The notes under the pieces are model-generated. The model made no database searches. It had not been told where the DNA came from and saw only the letters and a program-made list of their open reading frames with translations. Both the position numbers and the translations under genes were made by a program. From NCBI RefSeq assembly GCF_014650995.1, contig NZ_BMWA01000002.1, positions 226,445 to 290,444 of the forward strand: 64,000 nt of DNA, in the 5' to 3' direction. Of this stretch, positions 8,269-16,231 are shown piece after piece. The first letter of the stretch is position 1; every line of letters starts with the position of its first letter. This stretch comes from Streptomyces viridiviolaceus (GTDB lineage Bacteria > Actinomycetota > Actinomycetes > Streptomycetales > Streptomycetaceae).

Positions 8269-10614
8269 ATGCCGACCCAAGGGGCGCGGGGAACTGCGCG
8301 ATCGGCCACGACGGGCCCGCAGGCGCACGACGGGACCAGCCACCCCCTACGCGTGGCGATCGTCGGCGGAGGCCCCGGCGGCCTCTACACCGCAGCCCTC
8401 CTCAAACGCCTCGCCCCCGACCGGCAGGTCACCGTCTGGGAACGCAACGCCCCCGACGACACCTTCGGCTTCGGAGTGGTCCTCTCCGACGAAACCCTCG
8501 GCGGCATCGAACACGCCGACCCGGTCGTCCACGAAGCCCTCCAGAAGCACTTCGTCCGCTGGGACGACATCGACATCGTCCACCGCAACACCCGCCACAC
8601 CTCCGGAGGACACGGCTTCGCCGCCCTCGGCCGCCGCCGGCTCCTGGCGATCCTGCACGAGCGCTGCCGCTCCCTCGGCGTCGACCTGCGCTTCCGCGCC
8701 GCCGCCCCGGACCCGGCCCGGCTCGCGGAGACGTACGACCTCGTCGTCGCCGCCGACGGAGTGCACAGCACCACCCGTGAGGCCTACGCCGACGTGTTCC
8801 GGCCGCACATCACCGGCCACCGCTGCCGGTACATCTGGCTGGCCGCCGACTTCGCCTTCGACGCCTTCCGCTTCGAGATCGCCGAGACCGAGCCCGGCGT
8901 GATGCAACTGCACGGCTATCCCTATGCGGCCGACGCCTCCACGGTGATCGTCGAGATGCGCGAGGAGGTCTGGCGGGCCGCCGGATTCGACGAGGCGGAC
9001 GAGCGGGAGTCGGTCGAGCGCTGCGCCAAGATCTTCGCCGACGCCCTCGGCGGCCGGCCGCTGCGCTCCAACAAGTCCGCGTGGACCACCTTCCGCACGG
9101 TGGTCAACGAGCGCTGGTCGCACGGCAACGTCGTCCTGCTCGGCGACGCCGCCCACACCGCGCACTTCTCCATCGGCTCCGGCACCAAGCTCGCCGTCGA
9201 GGACGCGCTCGCGCTCGCCGCCTGCCTGGACGAGCAGCCCACGCTCGAGGAGGCGCTCACCGCCTACGAGGAGGAGCGGCGCCCCGTCGTCGCCTCCACC
9301 CAGCGCGCGGCCCGCGCCAGCCTCGAGTGGTTCGAGGACCTGCCCCGGTACCTCGACCGGCCGCCCCGGCAGTTCGCCTTCAACCTGCTCACCCGCAGCC
9401 GCCGCGTCACCCACGACAACCTGCGGCTGCGCGACGCCCGGTTCACCGAGTCCGTCGAGCGCGAGTTCGGCTGCCCGCCCGGCACACCCCCCATGTTCAC
9501 CCCGTTCCGGCTGCGCGGCCTGACCCTGCGCAACCGGGTCGTCGTCTCCCCGATGGACATGTACTCGGCCGCCGACGGCGTCCCCGGCGACTTCCACCTC
9601 GTCCACCTGGGGGCCAGGGCCCTCGGCGGTGCCGGGCTGGTGATGACCGAGATGGTGTGCGTCAGCGAGGAGGGCCGCATCACCCCCGGCTGCGCCGGCC
9701 TGTACACCGGCCGGCAGGCGGAGGCGTGGCGCCGGATCACCGGCTTCGTGCACGAGCGGTCACCCGGCACCGCGATCGGTGTGCAGCTCGGCCACAGCGG
9801 GCGCAAGGGCTCGACCCGGCTGATGTGGGAGGGCATGGACGAACCCCTGCCGGACGGCAACTGGCCGCTGGTGGCGGCCTCCCCGCTGCCGTACAAGCCG
9901 GACAGCCAGACCCCGCGGCAGCTGACGAGGGCCCAGCTCACCGACATCCGCGAACAGTTCGCGGCCGCCGCCTGGCGGGCCGCGCGGGCCGGCTTCGACC
10001 TGCTCGAACTGCACTGCGCCCACGGCTATCTGCTGTCCGGCTTCCTCTCCCCGCTCACCAACCACCGCACCGACGCCTACGGCGGCTCACTGGCGAAACG
10101 GCTCCGCTTCCCGCTGGAGGTCTTCGACGCCGTACGAGCCGTGTGGCCGGAGGAGCGGCCGATGACGGTACGCATCTCCGCCACCGACTGGGCCGAGGGC
10201 GGGACGAGCGCGGAGGACGCCGTGGAGATCGCCCGCGCCTTCGCCGCGCACGGCGCCGACGCGATCGACGTGTCCACGGGGCAGGTGGTCGCCGACGAGC
10301 GGCCGGAGTTCGGGCGGTCGTACCAGACGCCGTTCGCGGACCGCATCCGGCACGAGGCGGGCGTCCCGGTGATCGCCGTCGGCGCGATCTCCTCCTGGGA
10401 CGACGTCAACTCGCTGATCCTGGCCGGGCGCGCCGACCTGTGCGCCCTGGCCCGCCCGCACCTGTACGACCCGCACTGGACGCTGCATGCGGCGGCCGAG
10501 CAGGGCTACGACGGTCCGGGCGCCGTCTGGCCCGCTCCCTACCGGGCGGGCAGCCGGCGCCCGCGCACCGGACGCTCCGAGGCGCCCAAACCCCGCTTGT
10601 CACTGGGTAAGTGA
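8269..10614 (+). CDS. Bifunctional aryl-CoA monooxygenase / OYE-type reductase (salicylyl-CoA 5-hydroxylase or 2-aminobenzoyl-CoA monooxygenase/reductase)
   Basis: About 781 residues with two domains. The N-terminal ~400 residues form a class A FAD monooxygenase: dinucleotide loop VAIVGGGPGGLYTAALL, DG motif VVAADGVHS and GD motif LLGDAAHTAHFSIGSG. Residues ~415-760 form an old-yellow-enzyme flavin reductase: FTPFRLRGLTLRNRVVVSPM, GVQLGHSGRKGS, HCAHGYLLSGFLSPLTNHR. This architecture is known from SdgC (salicylyl-CoA 5-hydroxylase) and from Azoarcus 2-aminobenzoyl-CoA monooxygenase/reductase. The start is uncertain: ATG 8251 overlaps the hydratase gene, ATG 8269 is used here, and GTG 8353 starts at the conserved domain. 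The residues between encode a dispersed intergenic repeat (8279-8326), not a conserved extension. Confidence 0.88.
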   Translation: MPTQGARGTARSATTGPQAHDGTSHPLRVAIVGGGPGGLYTAALLKRLAPDRQVTVWERNAPDDTFGFGVVLSDETLGGIEHADPVVHEALQKHFVRWDDIDIVHRNTRHTSGGHGFAALGRRRLLAILHERCRSLGVDLRFRAAAPDPARLAETYDLVVAADGVHSTTREAYADVFRPHITGHRCRYIWLAADFAFDAFRFEIAETEPGVMQLHGYPYAADASTVIVEMREEVWRAAGFDEADERESVERCAKIFADALGGRPLRSNKSAWTTFRTVVNERWSHGNVVLLGDAAHTAHFSIGSGTKLAVEDALALAACLDEQPTLEEALTAYEEERRPVVASTQRAARASLEWFEDLPRYLDRPPRQFAFNLLTRSRRVTHDNLRLRDARFTESVEREFGCPPGTPPMFTPFRLRGLTLRNRVVVSPMDMYSAADGVPGDFHLVHLGARALGGAGLVMTEMVCVSEEGRITPGCAGLYTGRQAEAWRRITGFVHERSPGTAIGVQLGHSGRKGSTRLMWEGMDEPLPDGNWPLVAASPLPYKPDSQTPRQLTRAQLTDIREQFAAAAWRAARAGFDLLELHCAHGYLLSGFLSPLTNHRTDAYGGSLAKRLRFPLEVFDAVRAVWPEERPMTVRISATDWAEGGTSAEDAVEIARAFAAHGADAIDVSTGQVVADERPEFGRSYQTPFADRIRHEAGVPVIAVGAISSWDDVNSLILAGRADLCALARPHLYDPHWTLHAAAEQGYDGPGAVWPAPYRAGSRRPRTGRSEAPKPRLSLGK
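8279..8326 (+). repeat. Dispersed intergenic repeat copy at the 5' end of the monooxygenase gene
   Basis: AAGGGGCGCGGGGAACTGCG and the following CG…CCACGACG match the copies at 63795 and 63923 nearly exactly. This element is otherwise intergenic and, from memory, common in Streptomyces genomes. Here it lies between the hydratase stop (8266) and the FAD-binding motif of the next protein, in a frame that stays open. Confidence 0.7.
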
Positions 10615-10621
10615 CGTTTGT

Positions 10622-11518
10622 TCAGGTCGTGTAGCCCCAGGCCCGGCACATCGGGCGCAGGGACTCGGGGACCTCGTCGTCCTCGGCCAGCGCGCGGCCG
10701 GGCTGCACTGTGCCGGTGCGTATGTTGTCGCGCCAGTCGCCCAGCCCTCTGACCAGGTCGGCCCCGCTCTTCTTGCCGTAGTTGAGCATGGCGGGTTCGT
10801 AGTCGACACCGAGGTACGCGCACAGGCGGCGCATCTGCCGCTCGGGATCGGCGGTGATGTCCTCGTAGCGCACGGTGCACGCGTCGGTGGCGGCCGCGCG
10901 GACCTGCTCGACGGCCGTCATGTAGCGCAGCACCTCGGTGACGGCCTTGTCGTAGGGCCGCTTGACGGGGTCGCTCTCGTGCCAGGAACGGGCGATCGAC
11001 TCCGGGTGGCGCAGCAGCAGGACGAACCGCGCGTCCGGCCAGCAGTCCCGGATCCGCCGGTACATGAAGGCGTTGGCCGGCGTCTTCTCGACGATGAAGT
11101 CCTTGCCGGACTTGACCAGTTCGCGGTGCATGACGCGGTCCCACAGCAGATGCTCCAGGTCGCCGCGCCCCAGCCCCAGCGCGCCCATGGCCCGCTCCGA
11201 GTGCCAGTTGTTGCAGGTGACGTCCATCCGGCCGAGGTGCAGCTCGTGCAGGGTGTGCAGCCGCGAGTGGGCGCCCAGCATCATGCGCAGCAGGGTCGAG
11301 CCGGACCGGATGGACGAGATGATGAAGACCGGCCGCCGCAGCAGCCGGTCGGTCGGCAGGTCCTCGGCCGACGGACATCGGTACGTGGCCGCGCTCCGCT
11401 CCGCGGGTTTCGCGGCGGCCACCGCCTGCGGCTTCGCCGCGGCCGGCTGCGGAGCCCGCCGCACCTGGAGGCCGGTGGTGGCGGTGAGGGCCCGGTTCAA
11501 GCTACGCATGAGACTCAT
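10622..11518 (-). CDS. Sulfotransferase family protein
   Basis: A 298-residue PAPS-dependent sulfotransferase-like protein. The 5'-phosphosulfate loop is SIRSGSTLLRMML near residues 67-80, and the 3'-phosphate-binding segment is VLLLRHPESIARS. A conserved E-D-I-T segment and the C-terminal LCAYLGVDYE are also typical. The acceptor is unknown; actinobacterial members sulfate glycolipids or natural products. The first 60 residues are Ala/Pro-rich and probably flexible, with no membrane segment. ATG 11518 or ATG 11509 could start it; neither has a strong ribosome binding site. It lies 93 nt downstream of the PaaX-type gene on the same strand but has no obvious role in aromatic degradation. It converges on the monooxygenase gene with a 7-nt gap. 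Confidence 0.85.
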   Translation of the reverse strand: MSLMRSLNRALTATTGLQVRRAPQPAAAKPQAVAAAKPAERSAATYRCPSAEDLPTDRLLRRPVFIISSIRSGSTLLRMMLGAHSRLHTLHELHLGRMDVTCNNWHSERAMGALGLGRGDLEHLLWDRVMHRELVKSGKDFIVEKTPANAFMYRRIRDCWPDARFVLLLRHPESIARSWHESDPVKRPYDKAVTEVLRYMTAVEQVRAAATDACTVRYEDITADPERQMRRLCAYLGVDYEPAMLNYGKKSGADLVRGLGDWRDNIRTGTVQPGRALAEDDEVPESLRPMCRAWGYTT

Positions 11519-11611
11519 GAGTCACGACGCTAGGCAGCGAACCTGAGAAGACGGTCGGAGGATGCTGAGGGTTCCCTTATCGCGCGGAAAGGTGACGCGG
11601 GGCACAGGGCC

Positions 11612-12442
11612 TCACTGTTCCGCCACCCCCGCGTAGACCGCCCCCGCGTCGCGCAGCCGCTCGTGCAGGGCCCGGAAGACGGCCGCCGAACGCACGCCCG
11701 GCCAGTCCTCGGGCAGCAGCCGGGCGGGCAGTCCGGGGTCGGTGTAGGGCAGGTGGCGCCAGGAGTCCAGGGCGAGGAGGTAGTCGCGGTAGGCCGCGTC
11801 CGGCGGGGTGTCTTCCCGGCGCTCCCAGTCGCGCAGCACGCGCGCGTGCCGTTCGAGGAACGCCTCGTGCTCCTTGGCGATCGCGGCCAGGTCCCACCAG
11901 CGTGCCACCGCCTCCGCGGTCGGCGAGAAGCCCAGGTGCTCACCGCGGAAGAAGTCCACGTACGCCTCCAGGCCCAGCCGGCCCAGCGTGTGCCGGGTCT
12001 CCTCGTACAGCCGGGCCGGGGCGATCCACACACCGGGGGCGGCGGTGCCGAAGCCGAGCCCGGCCAGGCGGGAGCGCAGCACGTGCCGCTTCTGCCGCTC
12101 CGACTCCGGCACCGAGAACACGGCCAGCACCCACCCCTCGTCCTCGTACGGCGCCCGCGCGTAGATGCGCCGGTCGCCGTCGTCGAGCAACTGCCGTGCC
12201 TCGTCGGACAGCTCGTATCCCGCCGCGCCCTGCGCCGTACGGGCGGGCACCAGCAGCCCGCGCCGTTTCAGCCGGGACACCGACGAGCGCACGGAGGGCG
12301 CGTCCACGCCGACGGCCGCCAGCAGCCGGATCAGCTCGGCGACGGGCAGCGGTCCCGGCACGAAGCGGCCGTACGCGCCGTAGAGGGTGACGATGAGGGA
12401 CCTCGGGGCGTGCTGCACATGCTGGTCGGACACGTTGATCAT
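11612..12442 (-). CDS. PaaX-family transcriptional repressor
   Basis: A 276-residue regulator with the PaaX layout: an N-terminal winged HTH (PRSLIVTLYGAYGR, then VRSSVSRLKRRGLL as recognition helix), a central Cas2-like domain (EDEGWVLAVFSVPESERQKRHVLRSRL, abbreviated here) and a C-terminal domain ending near ALHERLRDAG. PaaX proteins repress aryl-CoA catabolic genes and release DNA on binding an aryl-CoA. It is encoded 15 nt behind the aryl-CoA ligase gene and would be co-transcribed, giving autoregulation through the palindrome at 14126-14137. The ligand is predicted to be the CoA thioester formed by the ligase. Confidence 0.9.
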   Translation of the reverse strand: MINVSDQHVQHAPRSLIVTLYGAYGRFVPGPLPVAELIRLLAAVGVDAPSVRSSVSRLKRRGLLVPARTAQGAAGYELSDEARQLLDDGDRRIYARAPYEDEGWVLAVFSVPESERQKRHVLRSRLAGLGFGTAAPGVWIAPARLYEETRHTLGRLGLEAYVDFFRGEHLGFSPTAEAVARWWDLAAIAKEHEAFLERHARVLRDWERREDTPPDAAYRDYLLALDSWRHLPYTDPGLPARLLPEDWPGVRSAAVFRALHERLRDAGAVYAGVAEQ

Positions 12443-12457
12443 CTTAGGTCGTCGGCA

Positions 12458-14071
12458 TCACGCCTGGTCGCCTCGGGCGTCACCGGCGCTCAGCAGCCGG
12501 AACCGCTGGAGCTTGCCGGTCGCCGTGCGCGGCAGCGCGTCCCGGAAGAAGATCTCGCGGGGGCACTTGTACGGCGCCAGCTCGGAGACGAGATACGCGC
12601 GCAGGGCCTCGGCGTCCCGCTCGGCGCCCTCCTTCAGCACGGCGTAGGCCACCACGACCTGCCCGCGGGCCTCGTCCGGCCGGCCCACCACCGCCGCCTC
12701 GACGACGTCCGGATGCCGCAGCAGCGCGTCCTCCACCTCCGGCCCGGCGATGTTGTACCCGGCGGAGATGATCATGTCGTCGGCGCGGGCCACGTACCGG
12801 AAGTAGCCATCGGGCTCACGGACGTAGGTGTCCCCGGTGATGTTCCAGCCGCCGCGCACGTACTCCCGCTGCCGTGGGTCGGCGAGGTACCGGCAGCCGA
12901 CCGGTCCGCGCACGGCCAGCAGTCCGGGCTCCCCGTCGGGCACGGGCTCGCCGTCCACGTCCTGCACGCGCGCGTGCCACCCCGGCACCGGAACGCCCGT
13001 CGTGCCGGGCCTGATGTCGTCGTCGGCCGCGGAGACGAAGATGTGCAGCAGCTCCGTCGCCCCGATGCCGTTGATGATCCGCAGGCCCGTGCGCTCGTGC
13101 CACGCCCGCCAGGTGGACGCGGGCAGGTTCTCGCCCGCCGAGACGCAGCGCCGCAGACAGGTCAGGTCGTACCCGTCCAGGTCGTCGAGCATCGCCCGGT
13201 AGGCCGTCGGTGCTGTGAACAGCACCGACACCCGGTGCTCGGCGACCGCGGGCAACAGCTGCCTGGGACCGGCCTGTTCGAGCAGCAGGGCGCTCGCCCC
13301 GGCCCGCATCGGGAAGACGACCAGCCCGCCGAGCCCGAAGGTGAAGCCGAGCGGTGGACTGCCCGCGAACAGGTCGTCCGCGTGGGGCCGCAGCACATGC
13401 TGCGAGAAGGTGTCGGCTATGGCCAGCACATCGCGGTGGAAGTGCATGCACCCCTTGGGACGCCCGGTGGTGCCCGAGGTGAAGGCGATCAGCGCCACGT
13501 CGTCGGCCGCGGTCTCCACGGCCGGATACGGAGTGCCGGGCGCCGTGCGGCGCAGCAGGTCGTCGGGCGCGTCGCCGCCGTACGTCGTGATCCGCAGCCC
13601 GGGGACCTCCGCCTTGGCCAGGTCGTCGACGGCCCGGACGTCGCACAGGGCGTGCCGCACGTGCGCGATCTCGCACATCTGGCTCAGCTCGTGCGGCCGC
13701 TGCTGGGCCAGCACGGTGACCGCCACCGCGCCCGCCTTCAGCACCGCCAGCCAGCAGGCCGCCAGCCACGGCGTGGTGGGGCCGCGCAGCAGCACCCGGT
13801 TGCCGGGGACGACACCGAGGTCGCCGGTGAGGAGGTGGGCGATCCGGTCGACGCGGGCGCGCAGTTGCCCGTACGTCCAGGTGTCGCCGGACGCGGTACG
13901 GAAGACGGGGCGGTCGTCGGGCGGGCCGGTGAGCAGTTCGGCCGCGCAGTTCAGCCGCGCCGGGTAGCGCAGCTCCGGCAGGTCGAAGCGGAGTTCGGGC
14001 CACTGGTCGGCGGGCGGCAGGTGCTCGCGCGCGAAGGTGTCGACATGGGCCGAGCGGTGCGGATCCGCCAT
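12458..14071 (-). CDS. Aryl-CoA ligase (benzoate/2-aminobenzoate-CoA ligase family)
   Basis: A 537-residue ANL-superfamily acyl-adenylating enzyme. The P-loop is AFTSGTTGRPKGCMHFHRD, the ATP/Mg motif INGIGATELLHIF, the A8 hinge region YVARADDMIISAGYNIAG, and the C-terminal catalytic lysine lies in PRTATGKLQRFRLL. MHFHRD after the P-loop and ATELLHIFVS are characteristic of the benzoate/2-aminobenzoate-CoA ligases. It should activate an aromatic acid such as anthranilate, salicylate or benzoate with ATP and CoA. ATG 14071 follows an AAGGGGG ribosome binding site. It is divergent from the acyl-CoA dehydrogenase gene, and its operon continues into the PaaX-type gene. Confidence 0.9.
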   Translation of the reverse strand: MADPHRSAHVDTFAREHLPPADQWPELRFDLPELRYPARLNCAAELLTGPPDDRPVFRTASGDTWTYGQLRARVDRIAHLLTGDLGVVPGNRVLLRGPTTPWLAACWLAVLKAGAVAVTVLAQQRPHELSQMCEIAHVRHALCDVRAVDDLAKAEVPGLRITTYGGDAPDDLLRRTAPGTPYPAVETAADDVALIAFTSGTTGRPKGCMHFHRDVLAIADTFSQHVLRPHADDLFAGSPPLGFTFGLGGLVVFPMRAGASALLLEQAGPRQLLPAVAEHRVSVLFTAPTAYRAMLDDLDGYDLTCLRRCVSAGENLPASTWRAWHERTGLRIINGIGATELLHIFVSAADDDIRPGTTGVPVPGWHARVQDVDGEPVPDGEPGLLAVRGPVGCRYLADPRQREYVRGGWNITGDTYVREPDGYFRYVARADDMIISAGYNIAGPEVEDALLRHPDVVEAAVVGRPDEARGQVVVAYAVLKEGAERDAEALRAYLVSELAPYKCPREIFFRDALPRTATGKLQRFRLLSAGDARGDQA

Positions 14072-14123
14072 GGCGGTTCGCCCCCTTTGCCGTGGTGGGC
14101 TCGCGCAACGAGCGTATCGTGTT

Positions 14124-14138
14124 GGTGACGACAGTCAA
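14124..14138. promoter_or_regulatory. Palindromic operator GGTGACGACAGTCAA in divergent promoter
   Basis: TGAC-GACA-GTCA is identical over 12 bases to the centre of the palindrome at 7357-7372. It lies in the 118-nt divergent region between the aryl-CoA ligase and acyl-CoA dehydrogenase genes, so one site could control both. Likely bound by the PaaX-family protein (inference). Confidence 0.6.
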
Positions 14139-14189
14139 CGGGGCGCGATACCCTCGCCAGTGGCCCAGCGGGGAGGGAAGGGACCGGCG

Positions 14190-15809
14190 ATGACCGCATT
14201 CTCGCTCGAACCGGCACAGCTCACCTGGTGCGAGGAACTGCGCGCCCTCGCCGCCGAGCGGCTGCGCCCCCTGGCCGAGACGGGCGAACCGGGCCGCGTC
14301 AACCGTCCCCTCGTCGCCGAACTCGGCGCCCTCGGCCTGCTGCCCCGGCTCTTCACCTCCGGAGCGCTCGACCTGTGTCTCATGCGCGAGTCCCTCGCCT
14401 ACGCCTGCACGGAGGCCGAGACCGCCCTCGCCCTCCAGGGCCTGGGTGCCCACCCGGTGCACGCCCACGGCACCGAGGTCCAGCGCGCCCGCTGGCTGCC
14501 GCGTGTCGGCGACGGCAGCGCCGTGGCGGCCTTCGCGCTCAGCGAGCCGGGCGCCGGCTCCGACGCGGCGGCGCTCACGCTGCGGGCGGACCCGGACGAC
14601 CGGACGGACGCGGCGGCGCCGGCGGCACGGGACGGCTCGACGGGGGTCGGCCCGGCACGGGGCAGCGACCCCGGAGGACCCCACCTGCCCGCCCCCGGCG
14701 AGCCGGCGGACACCGGGCAAGGCGGCTCGCCCACCGGCCGGCCGGGCTCGCTTCCGGATGTGGTGGCGTCAGGTGGGTCCGTGGGTTCGTGGGCGGGTGG
14801 TTCGGGCGGTGGGGAGCGTGGCGGGCGTGTCGAAGGGCCGGGCTCGCGTCCGGATGTGGTGGCGTCAGGTGGGTCCGTGGGTTCGTGGGCGGGTGGTTCG
14901 GGCGGTGGGGAGCGTGGCGGGCGTGTCGAAGGGCCGGGCTCGCGTCCGGATGTGGTGGCGTCAGGTGGGTCCTTGGGTCCGTGGGCCGGTGGACCGGGCA
15001 GTGGGGAGTCTGCCGGGGCCTGGGCGTCGGACGCCTCGTCGGAGCAGTCGACGGCCCTCGCCGCCGACCCCGACGGCCGGTCCGGCTGGCGGCTCACCGG
15101 GGAGAAGTGCTGGATCTCCAACGCCCCCGAGGCCGACTTCTACACCGTCTTCGCCCGCACCACCCCCGGCGCCGGAGCACGTGGCATCACGGCCTTCCTG
15201 GTGCCCGCCGACCGCCCCGGCCTCACCGGCACGGCCCTCGACATGCTCTCGCCGCACCCGATCGGGACCCTCGGCTTCGACGCCGTGCCCGTCACCGCCG
15301 ACGACGTGCTCGGTGAGAGGGACCGCGGCTTCCGCGTCGCCATGGACACCCTCAACCTGTTCCGTCCCAGCGTCGGCGCCTTCGCGGTCGGCATGGCGCA
15401 GGCGGCCCTGGACGCGACCCTGGCGCACACCAGCGCGCGCGACGCCTTCGGCGGAAAGCTCCGCGACCTCCAGGCCGTCTCCCACCAGGTCGCCGAGATG
15501 GCCCTGCGCACCGAGGCGGCCCGCCTGATGGTGTACGCGGCGGCGACGGCGTACGACACGGGCGCCGGGGACGTCCCGCAGCGCGCCGCCATGGCGAAAC
15601 TGCTCGCCACCGAGACCGCCCAGTACGTCGTCGACCGGGCCGTCCAGCTGCACGGCGCCCGCGCCCTGCGCCGCGGCCACCTCCTCGAACACCTCTACCG
15701 CGAGGTGCGCGCCCCCCGCGTCTACGAGGGCGCGAGCGAGGTGCAACGCGGCATCATCGCCAAGGAGCTGTACCGGAAGCAGGACTTGGACAAGGAGGCC
15801 GGGGCATGA
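14190..15809 (+). CDS. Acyl-CoA dehydrogenase with a large in-frame repeat insertion
   Basis: The 539-residue protein has a complete acyl-CoA dehydrogenase sequence interrupted by ~160 extra residues. Normal parts: helical N-domain; FALSEPGAGSDAAALTLRA; then, after the insert, GWRLTGEKCWISNAPEADFY; and the C-domain, ending with the catalytic-glutamate segment RVYEGASEVQRGIIAKEL. The insert (about bases 14590-15080) is Gly/Ser/Pro-rich and contains 2.6 tandem copies of a 32-residue unit with codons (GGT, TCA, CGT, GAA) unlike the rest of the gene. It sits in the loop before the beta-barrel FAD-contact strand, where flexibility may be tolerated. ATG 14190 has GGGAAGGGA upstream. The enzyme probably oxidises the ring-derived CoA ester. 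Its stop overlaps the Rid gene start (ATGA). Confidence 0.88.
   Translation: MTAFSLEPAQLTWCEELRALAAERLRPLAETGEPGRVNRPLVAELGALGLLPRLFTSGALDLCLMRESLAYACTEAETALALQGLGAHPVHAHGTEVQRARWLPRVGDGSAVAAFALSEPGAGSDAAALTLRADPDDRTDAAAPAARDGSTGVGPARGSDPGGPHLPAPGEPADTGQGGSPTGRPGSLPDVVASGGSVGSWAGGSGGGERGGRVEGPGSRPDVVASGGSVGSWAGGSGGGERGGRVEGPGSRPDVVASGGSLGPWAGGPGSGESAGAWASDASSEQSTALAADPDGRSGWRLTGEKCWISNAPEADFYTVFARTTPGAGARGITAFLVPADRPGLTGTALDMLSPHPIGTLGFDAVPVTADDVLGERDRGFRVAMDTLNLFRPSVGAFAVGMAQAALDATLAHTSARDAFGGKLRDLQAVSHQVAEMALRTEAARLMVYAAATAYDTGAGDVPQRAAMAKLLATETAQYVVDRAVQLHGARALRRGHLLEHLYREVRAPRVYEGASEVQRGIIAKELYRKQDLDKEAGA
14744..15000 (+). repeat. 96-bp tandem repeat inside the acyl-CoA dehydrogenase gene
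   Basis: Units start with GGGCTCGC at 14744, 14840 and 14936, an exact 96-bp period. Units one and two differ only near the start (CTTCCGG versus CGTCCGG), and unit three diverges after about 50 bp. Being a multiple of three, the repeat keeps the frame. The coding strand is strongly G/T-rich, unlike the surrounding gene. Confidence 0.9.
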
Positions 15810-16204
15810 GCGCCGAACGGGTGAACCCGCCCGAACTCTCCCCGCCCACCGGCTTCTCCCACGCCGTCGTCGCCACCGGCACCCGCGTCGTGTTCCTGGC
15901 CGGCCAGACCGCCCTCGACACCGACGGCAAGGTCACCGGCGACACCCTCCCCGAACAGTTCGCGAAGGCCCTCACCAACCTTCTGACCGCCCTGTCCGCC
16001 GCCGGCGGCACCCCCGCCGACCTCGCCCGCGTCACCGTCTACGCCACGGACGTCGCCGCCTACCGCGCCCACGCCGCCGAACTGGGCCGCCTGTGGCGCG
16101 AACTGGCGGGACGCGACTACCCGGCCATGGCGGTCGTGGAGGTCGTACGCCTCTGGGACGAGCGGGCGCTGGTGGAACTGGACGGTTTCGCCGTACTGCC
16201 GTAA
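15806..16204 (+). CDS. Rid (YjgF/YER057c/UK114) family protein lacking the catalytic arginine
   Basis: A 132-residue Rid-fold protein, recognisable by VVFLAGQTALDTDGKV, a helix with PADLARVTVYATD, and the C-terminal YPAMAVVEVVRLWDERALVEL. Archetypal RidA enamine/imine deaminases carry Arg in the P-A-R-S position; here that residue is Met108, which places the protein in the Rid subgroups of unknown activity. ATG 15806 overlaps the dehydrogenase stop by four bases, so the two are translationally coupled. In an anthranilate-type pathway an enamine intermediate would arise, giving a Rid protein an attractive role, but the missing Arg argues against classical deamination. Confidence 0.88.
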   Translation: MSAERVNPPELSPPTGFSHAVVATGTRVVFLAGQTALDTDGKVTGDTLPEQFAKALTNLLTALSAAGGTPADLARVTVYATDVAAYRAHAAELGRLWRELAGRDYPAMAVVEVVRLWDERALVELDGFAVLP

Positions 16205-16231
16205 TCCCCTGCCCGGCCCTAGCATTCGGTC

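Noticed and set aside
14744..15000. CRISPR-like array
   Set aside because: Units are contiguous 96-bp direct repeats without spacers, lie inside a coding frame, and no cas gene is present.
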